DNA of 7,240 bases from Pseudomonadota bacterium (GCA_023428515.1 JAEYXI010000530.1:1-7240), one strand, 5' to 3'. Counted from the first letter of the stretch, positions 1-6,448 are shown. Notes: generated by a model from the sequence alone, not told the origin. Numbers and translations: made by a program.

Positions 1-73
1 CGACGGCCTCGTCGAAGCCGCGAAGGACATCGTCGAGGGCAAGATCAGGGGGCGCGTCGTCGTCGAGATGTGA
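1..73 (+). CDS. MDR-family oxidoreductase, C-terminal fragment (partial)
   Basis: Only the last 23 codons and the TGA stop (71-73) lie in the window; the gene starts off the left edge and the frame begins at base 2. The visible peptide ends in a helix followed by KIRGRVVVEM. A final helix plus a 'GK.RGR.VV' strand is the usual C-terminus of medium-chain dehydrogenase/reductase proteins (zinc alcohol dehydrogenase or quinone oxidoreductase type, including YhdH/acryloyl-CoA reductase-like members), where it closes the catalytic domain after the NAD(P)H-binding Rossmann fold. No catalytic or cofactor residue is visible, so substrate and subfamily cannot be told. It runs in the same direction as the histidine kinase, with 106 bases between them and no convincing terminator. 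Confidence 0.55.
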   Translation, partial: DGLVEAAKDIVEGKIRGRVVVEM

Positions 74-179
74 AGGCGCCGATGCCGAAACCCGTTGTTT
101 TCAGGGATTTCAGGCCAACCTCTAAAATTCGAACGATCGGCCAAAAGCTTCCCTAATCTGTCTCTGCCAAGAAGTGCCC

Positions 180-2474
180 ATGACCACGGGCTTAGGGCAG
201 AGCGACAGAACGGCAGCAGCCACCGACGCCGCCGGCGCCGAGGCTGACGCCGCGACGCGCCGGCTGGTGGCCGCGCCGCCACTGGCGCCGGAGATGCCGA
301 AGCGGATGCCTCGCCCGCTTTCTTTTGCGACCGTCGTCGCCATCATCCTGCTTGCCGGCGCGGCGCGGCTCACTGGCGCGCCGGATTACCTCGTCATTTC
401 CCTGGCGGTGATCGGCGTTGTCTGCCTCGTCATCCTGGCGCGCGCGATCCGCGCCGAGAATCGCGCCCGGTCCATCATGTCGGAGAGCACCGCGCGCAAT
501 CGCGCCGAAATCGAGACGCTTGCCGACCGCATGTGGGAGCTGCAGGAAAGGGAGGAGCGCTTTCGTGGCCTGATCGTCGCGCTCGGCGACCTCGTCGTCC
601 ATCGCGATCGGGAGGGCGGCATCGTCTATGCAAACAAGGTCTTCGCCGAATTGGTCGGCGTCGACCAACGCGATCTCGTCGGCCAGACGCTCGCCAAGCT
701 TGGCGTCGACGTCGGCATCGTGCCCGATGCGGCCTTTGCCGACGGCGAGTGCCTGAGTTCGACCGATGTCGCGATCCGTTCGCCCGGCGGCATCCGCTGG
801 TTCTCCTGGATCGAGTTGTCGGTGCGCGACAAGGCCACCGACCACGTCTCCCACCGCGCCATCGCCCGCGACATCACCTCGCGCAAGCGGGCGGAAACCG
901 CGCTGATCAACGCGCGCGAGCGCGCCGAATATGCCAGCCAGGCCAAGTCGCGCTTCCTCGCCACGGTGAGCCACGAGATCCGCACGCCGATGAACGGCAT
1001 CATGGGCATGGCGAAACTGCTTGCCGATACCGAATTGTCGCCGGAGCAGCGCACCTATGTCGGCGCGGTCTCGACCTCGGCCGCCGCGCTGCTCGCCCTG
1101 ATCGAGGACCTGCTCGATTATTCCAAGATCGAGGCCGGTCGCTTCGATGCCGAGCCGCAGCCCATGTCGCCGCGCGAACTCGCCGACAATGTGGTCGAGC
1201 TTCTCGCCGCAAAAGCCTTCGCCAAGGATATAGGGCTCGGCTGCCATGTGGCGCCCGAAGTGCCGCAGATGATCACGGCCGATCCCGGCCGCGTGCGGCA
1301 GGTGCTGCTCAACCTGCTCGGCAATGCGATCAAGTTCACCGACGCCGGCGGCGTGCTGCTGACTGTGACAAGGACGAAGGGCGACGAGGGAGACATGATC
1401 CGGTTCTCCGTCTCCGACACCGGGCCGGGTCTGAGGCCAGAGGACACGGACCGGATATTCGAGGAGTTCGAACAGGCCGATGGGAGCTCGACCCGTACGC
1501 ATGGCGGCGCCGGGCTGGGCCTCGCAATCTCGAAGCGTCTCGTCGACTCGATGGATGGGACGATCTCGGTCGTCAGCCAGCCCGGAAAGGGGTCCGACTT
1601 CGCGTTCGAGATACCCGCGACGTCCCCGCAGGATGGCAATCAGATGCGCGGCCAGGTGCTCAACGACCGCAAGGTCGTCGTGTTGTCGAAGAATGCCGTC
1701 GAGGCCGAAGCCATCGCCATGACGGTCCGCGCCTATGGAGGGACCGTCGAGATCGCGGCCACCGTCGGGCAGGCGGCGGCGATGGCAGGCGGCTGCAATG
1801 CCCTGCTCGTCGATGCCGCCATCGAGAAGGCGGACGGCAGGGTGCTCAAGCGCCTGCGCCAGGGCGGCTTCCCGACGGCCGATGCGATCACCATGATCAC
1901 GCCGACCGACCGCGGCATGCTGGGCGAATTCCGCGCCAGCGGCTATTCCACCTTCCTTGCGAGGCCGGTCCGCGGCGAGACCCTGTTGAGGGTTCTTCTG
2001 GCAAGCATCGCGGCGCCCCAGCCGCCGGTCGAGACGACTGCGCGCCAGACTGCATCCGCAGCACCCCGCGCCAACAACAGGTTGCCAGGGCTTGCCATCC
2101 TCGTCGCCGAGGACAACGACATCAACGCCATGCTGGCGCGCGCAACGCTTCTCAAGGCGGGCCATCGGGTGGATATCGTCGGCAATGGCAAGGCCGCCGT
2201 CGAAGCGGTTACCGGCGGTGGCCGCAAGCGGCGCTACGACGTCGTCCTGATGGATCTTCACATGCCCGTCATGGACGGCCTCGACGCCATCGCCGCGATC
2301 CGCCGCTACGAGGAGGAGGTTGGCGTCCCGCCGGTGCCGATCATGGTGCTCTCCGCCGATAGCCAGGAGAAGACGCGGCACGCGGTCCTCGCGCACGGCG
2401 CCAGCGGCTTCGTCACCAAGCCCATCGATCCGGAAGCGCTGGTGCGTACCGTGGAAGAACGCGCGGCGGCCTGA
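180..2474 (+). CDS. Hybrid sensor histidine kinase (2 TM, PAS, HisKA, HATPase, pseudo-receiver, receiver)
   Basis: A membrane-anchored hybrid histidine kinase that should autophosphorylate and pass the phosphate to its own C-terminal receiver. Residue numbers count from an in-frame GTG at 174; I prefer ATG 180, because the AAGAAG at 169-174 then sits 5 bases upstream. Residues 1-45 are Ala/Pro-rich and probably disordered. Two hydrophobic segments (about 50-66 and 71-90) leave almost no periplasmic loop, so sensing is probably cytoplasmic or in the membrane. A PAS domain follows (about 128-235), then HisKA with phospho-acceptor His267 in [10 protein letters not shown], and HATPase_c with N384 (N box), DTGPG 415-419 and GGAGLGL 444-450. 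The first receiver (about 499-612) lacks the acidic pair, keeps Asp547 and has Arg597 for the usual Lys. The second (639-766) is complete: E646/D647, Asp694, Ser727, Lys749. There is no HPt domain, and the regulated genes are unknown. It lies just upstream of olsB. Confidence 0.93.
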   Translation: MTTGLGQSDRTAAATDAAGAEADAATRRLVAAPPLAPEMPKRMPRPLSFATVVAIILLAGAARLTGAPDYLVISLAVIGVVCLVILARAIRAENRARSIMSESTARNRAEIETLADRMWELQEREERFRGLIVALGDLVVHRDREGGIVYANKVFAELVGVDQRDLVGQTLAKLGVDVGIVPDAAFADGECLSSTDVAIRSPGGIRWFSWIELSVRDKATDHVSHRAIARDITSRKRAETALINARERAEYASQAKSRFLATVSHEIRTPMNGIMGMAKLLADTELSPEQRTYVGAVSTSAAALLALIEDLLDYSKIEAGRFDAEPQPMSPRELADNVVELLAAKAFAKDIGLGCHVAPEVPQMITADPGRVRQVLLNLLGNAIKFTDAGGVLLTVTRTKGDEGDMIRFSVSDTGPGLRPEDTDRIFEEFEQADGSSTRTHGGAGLGLAISKRLVDSMDGTISVVSQPGKGSDFAFEIPATSPQDGNQMRGQVLNDRKVVVLSKNAVEAEAIAMTVRAYGGTVEIAATVGQAAAMAGGCNALLVDAAIEKADGRVLKRLRQGGFPTADAITMITPTDRGMLGEFRASGYSTFLARPVRGETLLRVLLASIAAPQPPVETTARQTASAAPRANNRLPGLAILVAEDNDINAMLARATLLKAGHRVDIVGNGKAAVEAVTGGGRKRRYDVVLMDLHMPVMDGLDAIAAIRRYEEEVGVPPVPIMVLSADSQEKTRHAVLAHGASGFVTKPIDPEALVRTVEERAAA

Positions 2475-2492
2475 TTTTCCGCGACGGTCCAA

Positions 2493-2530
2493 AGCCGGTT
2501 TCCCACATCGTTCTTGAGCCGGCTGCGTTT
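2493..2530 (+). terminator. Possible weak hairpin terminator after the histidine kinase
   Basis: AGCCGG (2493-2498) can pair with CCGGCT (2519-2524) around a 20-base loop, 18 bases past the kinase stop. Only a short T run (GCGTTTCTG) follows, so intrinsic termination would be weak. Some kinase transcription may therefore continue into olsB. Confidence 0.25.
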
Positions 2531-2574
2531 CTGCTGGGTCGGCGAACTATTGCCCGGTCTGCCCGATCACGGTA

Positions 2575-2592
2575 CTGTCACAGTCCTGTAGC
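2575..2592 (+). promoter_or_regulatory. Putative Pho box (PhoB-binding direct repeat) upstream of olsB
   Basis: Two 7-base units, CTGTCAC (2575-2581) and CTGTAGC (2586-2592), are separated by 4 bases. This matches the layout of the PhoB site, CTGTCAT-N4-CTGTCAT. The first unit matches 6 of 7 positions and the second has the core CTGT. A weak -10-like TATCCC (2603-2608) lies 10 bases downstream, where PhoB-activated promoters keep their -10, and the olsB start is 52 bases beyond the box. Ornithine lipid synthesis is known to rise under phosphate limitation in rhizobia. That PhoB binds here is inferred from the match. Confidence 0.55.
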
Positions 2593-2630
2593 AAAGCGTG
2601 CGTATCCCGCCCCAGGAGAGGGACGGCTCG

Positions 2631-2636
2631 AAGGAG
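2631..2636 (+). promoter_or_regulatory. Ribosome binding site fixing the GTG start of olsB
   Basis: AAGGAG lies 8 bases before the GTG at 2645. This is the strongest Shine-Dalgarno match in the gap and decides the non-ATG start. Confidence 0.75.
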
Positions 2637-2644
2637 AATCACCC

Positions 2645-3529
2645 GTGCAGCCTTTGCCGGATCGTGAAGCTCATCCTGTCGCCGTGCAGGCGATGTTCGC
2701 CGAACGCTTTGCCGAAAGTGCGCTGCCGGCCGTGCCGCTCGGGCGCATAGGCACGCTGGAAGTGCGCCTCGCCCGCAATGCCGCAGAGATCGTGGTTGCA
2801 CAGGAAGTCCGCTACCGCGTTTTCTATGAAGAGCTTGGCGCCAGCCAGGTCGGGATGGGCGCCGCCATGGGGCGTGACGTCGATCGCTTCGACGAAGTCT
2901 GCGACCATCTCCTGGTGTTCGACACCTCGCTTCCCGGCCCCGATCACCGCCGCGTCGTCGGCACCTACCGGCTGCTACGGCAGGAGATTGCCGCCGAGGC
3001 CGGAGGCTTCTATTCCGAGGACGAGTTCGAGCTGAAGACACTGGTCGCGCGTCATCCGGGCCAGCGTTTCCTCGAGCTCGGACGCTCCTGCGTCCTGCCC
3101 GAATACCGCTCCAAGCGGACGATCGAGATCCTCTGGCAGGGCATTTGGGCCTACATCAACCACTATCGCATCGGCGTGATGACCGGCTGCGCCTCCTTCC
3201 ACGGCACGGTGCCGGCGGCGCATGCCGAGGCGCTGTCCTATCTGGCGCATCATTGCCGCGCCCGGATGGAATGGGATGTCCGCGCCGTCTCCGGCCGCTA
3301 CTGCCCGATGGACCTCATGCCCGCGGAAGCGATCGGCATGAAGTCGGCGCTGGCGGCCATGCCGCCGCTCAGCAAGGGCTATCTCCGAGTCGGCGCGAAG
3401 GTCGGCGCCGGCTGCGTGATCGACCGCCAGTTCGGCACGGTCGACGTCTTCATCGTCATGCCGGTCAAGGAAATCTCCGCCCGCTATGTCAGCTACTACA
3501 GCGGAGAGGCCGAGCGCTTCGCGGCCTGA
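2645..3529 (+). CDS. olsB: L-ornithine N-alpha-acyltransferase (lyso-ornithine lipid synthase)
   Basis: OlsB transfers a 3-hydroxyacyl chain from acyl carrier protein to the alpha-amino group of L-ornithine, giving lyso-ornithine lipid. OlsA then acylates this to ornithine lipid, a phosphorus-free membrane lipid. The 294-residue length fits rhizobial OlsB proteins (just under 300). Recognisable blocks of this GNAT-like fold (Acetyltransf_5 type) are AQEVRYRVFYEELGA (52-66), LELGRSCVLPEYRSK (143-157), the GCASFHG stretch (171-177) and the C-terminal PPLSKGYLRVGAKVGAG region (240-256). No signal peptide or TM segment is seen; it probably acts at the inner face of the cytoplasmic membrane. The GTG start is set by AAGGAG 8 bases upstream. 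A Pho-box candidate lies upstream and the YjbR-like gene starts 7 bases after its stop. No olsA is adjacent, so that step must be encoded elsewhere, as in other rhizobia. Confidence 0.9.
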   Translation: MQPLPDREAHPVAVQAMFAERFAESALPAVPLGRIGTLEVRLARNAAEIVVAQEVRYRVFYEELGASQVGMGAAMGRDVDRFDEVCDHLLVFDTSLPGPDHRRVVGTYRLLRQEIAAEAGGFYSEDEFELKTLVARHPGQRFLELGRSCVLPEYRSKRTIEILWQGIWAYINHYRIGVMTGCASFHGTVPAAHAEALSYLAHHCRARMEWDVRAVSGRYCPMDLMPAEAIGMKSALAAMPPLSKGYLRVGAKVGAGCVIDRQFGTVDVFIVMPVKEISARYVSYYSGEAERFAA

Positions 3530-3536
3530 GCGGGCG

Positions 3537-3893
3537 ATGCCGGAAGGTCAGGGCGCCCGTCGCAAGCTGCTCGCCGCGCTCGATGGCCTGCCGGAAGTGG
3601 TGGAAGCCACCTCCTATGGCTATCCCGCCTTCAAGGTCGGCAAGAAATTCCTCTGCCGCATCAAGGATGACGACACTCTGGTGGTGACCTGTCCGCTGGA
3701 GGAGAAGGAGATGCTGATGGCCGCGGCGCCGGGCATCTATTTCGAGACCGATCACTACAAGGGCTGGTCCGCGGTGCTTATCCGCATCGGCGAGATCGAA
3801 CCGGACGAACTTGCCCACCGGCTGCGCAAGGCGTGGCTTACACAGGCGCCAAAGCGCCTCGCCAGGCAGTACCTCGCTGAAAATGGCGGCTGA
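3537..3893 (+). CDS. MmcQ/YjbR family protein
   Basis: A 118-residue protein of the MmcQ/YjbR family, a small fold with a double-wing arrangement often labelled 'DNA-binding'; its cellular role is not established. Typical blocks are E.TSYGYPAFKVGKKF (23-38), the DDTLVV strand (45-50), and an 'ETDHYKGWSAVLIRI' segment (70-84) followed by an E/D-rich turn and the C-terminal helix with KAW and LAR. An in-frame ATG at 3486 would add 17 residues overlapping the end of olsB, but those residues are Ser/Ala/Arg-rich and off-family; ATG 3537 gives the usual length of about 115-120. Neither start has a strong ribosome binding site. The 7-base gap suggests co-transcription and perhaps translational coupling with olsB. 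Its TGA directly abuts the stop of the converging gene. No functional link to lipid synthesis is evident. Confidence 0.83.
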   Translation: MPEGQGARRKLLAALDGLPEVVEATSYGYPAFKVGKKFLCRIKDDDTLVVTCPLEEKEMLMAAAPGIYFETDHYKGWSAVLIRIGEIEPDELAHRLRKAWLTQAPKRLARQYLAENGG

Positions 3894-4553
3894 TCAGGGA
3901 ATGTCTTCGGGCCGCCGTCCCGGACGGCTCCTGTAGGTCGGGAAGCTCCAGCCGAATTTCAACGCTCCGCCGCGTATGACGAAAGCCGCGGCGAAGGCGA
4001 GCAGGGCTGCGACCGGGTCCGGCAGGCCGCCGAGATCGGCGAAGGTGAAGACGGCAGCGCCGGTCAGGGCCGCGGTCACGTAGATTTCGGGCTTCAGCAG
4101 CACCGACGGCTCGCCAGCCAGGAGGTCGCGCAATATGCCGCCGAAGGTCGCCGTCAGCATGCCCATGACGATGGCGACCACGGGGGATCCGGTGGCGGCC
4201 ATGCCCTTGGCGGCTCCGAGTGCCGAATATGCCGACATTCCGAGCGCATCGAGCCACAGCAGCAGCTTGTAGCGGGATTCGAGCCGGTGGGCGGCGAAGA
4301 AGACAAGGATGCCGATCGCCGCGCAGACCAGCACATAGGCATGGTCGAGCACCCAGAAGACCGGAACGTCGAGGATGAGGTCGCGAAACGTACCGCCGCC
4401 GATGCCGGTCACGCTCGCCAGGAAAATGAAGCCGACGATGTCGAGTTGCTTGCGCGATGCCGCCAACGCGCCCGTGGCGGCGAAAACAGCCACGCCTGCG
4501 TAGTCGAGCAGCAGGAGGGACCCCAAGGGAATGGAGAATAGCGAATTGAACAT
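3894..4553 (-). CDS. TRIC-type cation channel / UPF0126 (YicG-like) membrane protein
   Basis: A 219-residue inner-membrane protein made of two tandem copies of the UPF0126 unit, the fold shared with prokaryotic trimeric intracellular cation (TRIC) channels. About seven hydrophobic segments are visible. Each repeat carries the glycine-rich kink motif with an Arg-Asp pair: GIGGGTFRD at 50-58 and ATFGGILRD at 135-143. In characterised TRIC proteins these kinked helices line a pore permeable to K+; the ion specificity of this one is inferred. The ATG at 4553 is well supported by GGAGG (bases 4559-4563) 5 bases upstream. It lies 68 bases downstream of grpE on the same strand without an obvious terminator, so read-through from grpE is possible. 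Its stop touches the stop of the converging YjbR-like gene. Confidence 0.87.
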   Translation of the reverse strand: MFNSLFSIPLGSLLLLDYAGVAVFAATGALAASRKQLDIVGFIFLASVTGIGGGTFRDLILDVPVFWVLDHAYVLVCAAIGILVFFAAHRLESRYKLLLWLDALGMSAYSALGAAKGMAATGSPVVAIVMGMLTATFGGILRDLLAGEPSVLLKPEIYVTAALTGAAVFTFADLGGLPDPVAALLAFAAAFVIRGGALKFGWSFPTYRSRPGRRPEDIP

Positions 4554-4558
4554 AGCGG

Positions 4559-4563
4559 CCTCC
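4559..4563 (-). promoter_or_regulatory. Ribosome binding site of the TRIC-like gene
   Basis: Read on the minus strand this is GGAGG, 5 bases before the ATG at 4553. It confirms that start over internal alternatives. Confidence 0.7.
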
Positions 4564-4575
4564 GCCTTGGCGCAG

Positions 4576-4588
4576 ATTAGCCGCTAAT
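4576..4588. repeat. 13-base perfect palindrome between grpE and the TRIC-like gene
   Basis: ATTAGC-C-GCTAAT is a 6-1-6 inverted repeat, 22 bases upstream of the TRIC-like start. A second TAGCGG (minus strand) lies at about 4596-4601. Its one-base spacer makes it a poor RNA hairpin and a better candidate for a dimeric regulator site, but no regulator is assignable and chance is possible. Confidence 0.3.
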
Positions 4589-4621
4589 TCCCCAACCGCT
4601 ACTCCCCTGCTTGCGCAAAAA

Positions 4622-5287
4622 TCAGGCGTCCGTCTCGGCCTGGCCGTTCACCGGGCCGGGTTCGGCGGGCGCTTCGCTCGGCTGTTTCGGGCCGCCTTTG
4701 GCGACGCCCACCATGGCCGGGCGTAGCACCCGGTCGCCGATCGAATAACCCGTCTGCACGACCTGCACGACCGTGTTGGCCGGCACGTTGGGATTGGGCA
4801 CCTCGAACATCGCCTGGTGGAAGTTCGGATCGAACTTCTCGCCTTCGGGCTCAAGTTTCTTGACGCCGTGGCGCTCGAGCGCGGCGAGCATCGCGCGTTC
4901 GGTGATCTCGACGCCTTCAATCAAGGCCTTGAAGCCGGCATCCCCGGCCGCCTTCACGTCAGCGGGAATGGCATCGAGGGCGCGCCGCAGATTGTCGGAG
5001 ACCGACAGCATGTCGCGGGCGAAGTTGGCGATGGCGTAGGTGCGCGCATCATGGACGTCCCGCGCCGTGCGCCGGCGCAAATTCTCCATGTCGGCCGCGA
5101 CGCGCAGCGCGCGGTCCTTCAGCTCCTCGTTTTCCTTGAGCAGCCGGACGACGGCTTCGTAGTCGCCGTCAACCGCACCTTCGGTCCTTTCGGCCTGGGT
5201 TCCGGAAGGCTGAGCCGTCTCGGCCGGCTTGCTCTCGGAAAGCTTGTCGTCCTTGGGCGCGCGTTCGTCTTTTGCGTGGTCGCTCAT
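4622..5287 (-). CDS. grpE: Nucleotide exchange factor GrpE (DnaK co-chaperone)
   Basis: GrpE speeds ADP release from DnaK, resetting the DnaK-DnaJ folding cycle in the cytoplasm. From ATG 5287 the protein is 221 residues. It has a charged, disordered N-terminus (1-40), a long dimerising coiled coil (about 42-110, with [20 protein letters not shown]), a four-helix region, and the C-terminal beta wing. The GrpE signature is intact at about 152-195: FDPNFHQAM, then [16 protein letters not shown] after 19 residues. A Pro/Ala-rich tail ends the protein. The frame is open for 18 more codons upstream without family character; MSDH at 5287 is the natural start although its ribosome binding site is weak. 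A plausible RpoH-type promoter lies 34-62 bases upstream. No CIRCE element is seen and hrcA is not the upstream neighbour. Confidence 0.95.
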   Translation of the reverse strand: MSDHAKDERAPKDDKLSESKPAETAQPSGTQAERTEGAVDGDYEAVVRLLKENEELKDRALRVAADMENLRRRTARDVHDARTYAIANFARDMLSVSDNLRRALDAIPADVKAAGDAGFKALIEGVEITERAMLAALERHGVKKLEPEGEKFDPNFHQAMFEVPNPNVPANTVVQVVQTGYSIGDRVLRPAMVGVAKGGPKQPSEAPAEPGPVNGQAETDA

Positions 5288-5320
5288 ACCATGGTCCGTC
5301 AGTATTGGAAGTTGCGTCGC

Positions 5321-5349
5321 ATATCGATGTTCGGGGCACAAAAATCAAG
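5321..5349 (-). promoter_or_regulatory. Putative RpoH (heat-shock sigma-32) promoter of grpE
   Basis: On the minus strand, CTTGAT (5344-5349) is followed after 17 bases by CGATAT (5321-5326). This resembles the alphaproteobacterial RpoH pattern, a CTTGA-type -35 and a C-and-AT-rich -10. Transcription would start about 25 bases before the grpE ATG. Heat-shock control of grpE is general knowledge; this site is assigned by eye. Confidence 0.45.
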
Positions 5350-5458
5350 GGCAACCCGCCTTTCCGACGGCATCCGCCGTGCCTCGCAGCGAACCGCTGG
5401 AAATTAAATCAAACTTTACCTTGTTGGCCGGTGCCGCTTGCGCCCGGCTGACGTGACT

Positions 5459-5484
5459 GGAACCATTCATATGCGGGGAAGTTT
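5459..5484 (+). promoter_or_regulatory. Putative EcfG/RpoE2 general stress response promoter
   Basis: GGAAC (5459-5463), then 18 bases, then TT (5482-5483). This is the spacing described for RpoE2-type sigma factors of alphaproteobacteria (GGAAC-N18/19-TT); written the other way it is GGAAC-N16-aGTT. The predicted start, near 5490, lies about 20 bases before the 69-residue ORF. Position, direction and sequence all agree, which makes this one of the better non-coding calls here. Confidence 0.6.
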
Positions 5485-5511
5485 CCTAACCGACTAAAGC
5501 TTGGAAGAACC

Positions 5512-5721
5512 ATGACCCGCAACAGACAAGACAACTCGAACATATTGCAGGAGGAGATCCGCCGGCAATTCGGTTCGGCGGGAACCGTGCGCTTCCTGCA
5601 TACTTTGCCTACCTTTCAGGTCGAGTCCGGTATGCCCGAGCGATTCCGGAATCTTCTTTCGGAATTGGATCGGGTGGAATCCGACCAGAGCGGTTCGGGA
5701 ATGAACGGGCGCGGCAGCTGA
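5512..5721 (+). CDS. Small protein, 69 residues, unknown function, probably stress-induced
   Basis: Not recognised. The reading frame starts at ATG 5512 with GGAAG 4 bases upstream (5503-5507) and ends at TGA 5719-5721, just before a strong terminator. It is preceded by a good EcfG-type promoter, so it is a complete, self-contained transcription unit, which argues for a real gene despite its size. The protein is soluble and polar with no TM segment or signal peptide. It has an N-terminal helix (about 11-20, ILQEEIRRQF), a middle stretch with TVRFLHTLPTFQVE (25-38), and a predicted amphipathic helix MPERFRNLLSELDRVE (41-56), followed by a Gly/Ser-rich tail. The 41-56 helix resembles the 'P.RF..LL..L' helix of NepR anti-sigma factors, but the link to the first helix is about 10 residues longer than in NepR, and phyR and ecfG are not next to it. 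NepR-like function is therefore only a hypothesis. Confidence 0.68.
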   Translation: MTRNRQDNSNILQEEIRRQFGSAGTVRFLHTLPTFQVESGMPERFRNLLSELDRVESDQSGSGMNGRGS

Positions 5722-5740
5722 TCTTAGCCGCGTCGGAATC

Positions 5741-5777
5741 AAAAGGGTCGCCGGCCCGAAAAGCTGGCGGCCCTTTT
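5741..5777. terminator. Strong bidirectional hairpin terminator
   Basis: AAAAGGGTCGCCGGC (5741-5755) pairs with GCTGGCGGCCCTTTT (5763-5777) around a 7-base loop. This gives a 15-bp stem with two G-U wobbles on the plus-strand RNA. A-tracts on the left and T-tracts on the right let it work for both the small ORF (+) and the converging sulfur operon (-), whose last stop is at 5818-5820. Confidence 0.85.
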
Positions 5778-5817
5778 GCTTAGTTGGAGGGGCCGGAATC
5801 CGGGCCGCTTATCGCCT

Positions 5818-6384
5818 CTAGTGCGATCGCACCCGGCGCCAGGAGTATTTCCCGGGCTTGGCGTCGGCGCTGACCGCCGGCTGGTAATGCAGGTCGAGTC
5901 CGCCGATCTCGCCTCTCTCCAGCCTTTCGAGCAGCACCGGATGCGTTATCTCGAACTCGTCGAAGCCGACCCTCAGCATGTGCGGCAACTGGTCGACCAG
6001 AACCTGGCCGGTGGCGCGGATGCTGCCCTCGAACCCGTGGCGCGAGCGCAGCAGCTCGGCCTTGGAGAAGGAGCGCCCATCGCTGAATGCCGGAAAGGCC
6101 AGCGCCACCAGCGACAGCTGGTCGAGATGGTCGACGATGGCGTCAAGCTTGTCGCCGGGCTGCAGCAGCACGCCAAGCCGTTCCCTGGCGGATATCCGCT
6201 GCTCCGGGTCGAGGCCGAGGAATGCCTGGAGCGGCAGGATGAAACGGCCGTTGCCGATCAGCGCGGCGGCGCTTTCGGCATGCGTCCACTCGTCCTCGCG
6301 AAAACCCGCCGGCGTCCACAGGCGTGGCGCGGGCGGCGTCGGCGCGCCGGATTCTGGTTTCGTCTCGGTCATGGGGGCGAGCAT
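5818..6384 (-). CDS. DUF934 protein of the sulfate-reduction operon
   Basis: A DUF934-family protein, found throughout proteobacteria next to cysI and cysH and annotated as probably involved in sulfite reduction; its biochemical role is not settled. Counting from ATG 6384 (188 residues), family blocks are RLWTPAGFREDEWTH (21-35), a hydrophobic ILPLQAFL (49-56), LSLVALAFPAFSDGRSFSKA (90-109), IRATGQVLVDQLPHMLRVGF (122-141) and a C-terminal YQPA...YSWRR. No cofactor-binding cysteines are present. The frame stays open to an ATG at 6444, only 4 bases after the cysH stop, which would give 208 residues. The codons in that extra stretch (AGA, AGA, ATA, GGA, ACA) are unlike the rest and include an AGGAAG-like ribosome site, so I favour 6384; ATG 6372 is also possible. 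It is co-transcribed downstream of cysH and ends at the shared terminator. Confidence 0.85.
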   Translation of the reverse strand: MLAPMTETKPESGAPTPPAPRLWTPAGFREDEWTHAESAAALIGNGRFILPLQAFLGLDPEQRISARERLGVLLQPGDKLDAIVDHLDQLSLVALAFPAFSDGRSFSKAELLRSRHGFEGSIRATGQVLVDQLPHMLRVGFDEFEITHPVLLERLERGEIGGLDLHYQPAVSADAKPGKYSWRRVRSH

Positions 6385-6448
6385 ATGGACTATTCTTCTT
6401 CCTGTTTCCAGTGCGGCCTGAGGGAACGGGATGACGGTGGGCATGCGG

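Noticed and set aside
80..120. Possible hairpin CCGAAAC/GTTTTCAGG after the left-edge oxidoreductase gene.
   Set aside because: Pairing needs bulged bases and no T-tract follows, so it is too weak to call a terminator.
192..2492. An uninterrupted minus-strand reading frame of the same length (766 codons) opposite the histidine kinase gene, and a long second plus-strand frame at 533-2362.
   Set aside because: Both are shadow frames caused by high GC and G/C-rich third positions of the kinase gene. Their products are Arg/Gly/Asp/His-rich without domain motifs, whereas the chosen frame has complete kinase and receiver motifs.
2574..2584. ACTGT-C-ACAGT inverted repeat as a separate operator upstream of olsB.
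   Set aside because: It overlaps the better supported direct repeat of the Pho-box candidate and is short enough to be a by-product of it.
3486..3536. Upstream ATG that would extend the YjbR-like protein by 17 residues into olsB.
   Set aside because: The added residues are unlike the family, exceed its normal length and have no well-spaced ribosome site.
5288..5341. N-terminal extension of GrpE by 18 codons.
   Set aside because: The frame is open by chance and the extension would include the predicted promoter -10; MSDH at 5287 is the natural GrpE start.
4817..5407. Plus-strand open frame of 196 codons opposite grpE.
   Set aside because: It is antisense to an intact GrpE signature, with no ribosome site and no recognisable motif.
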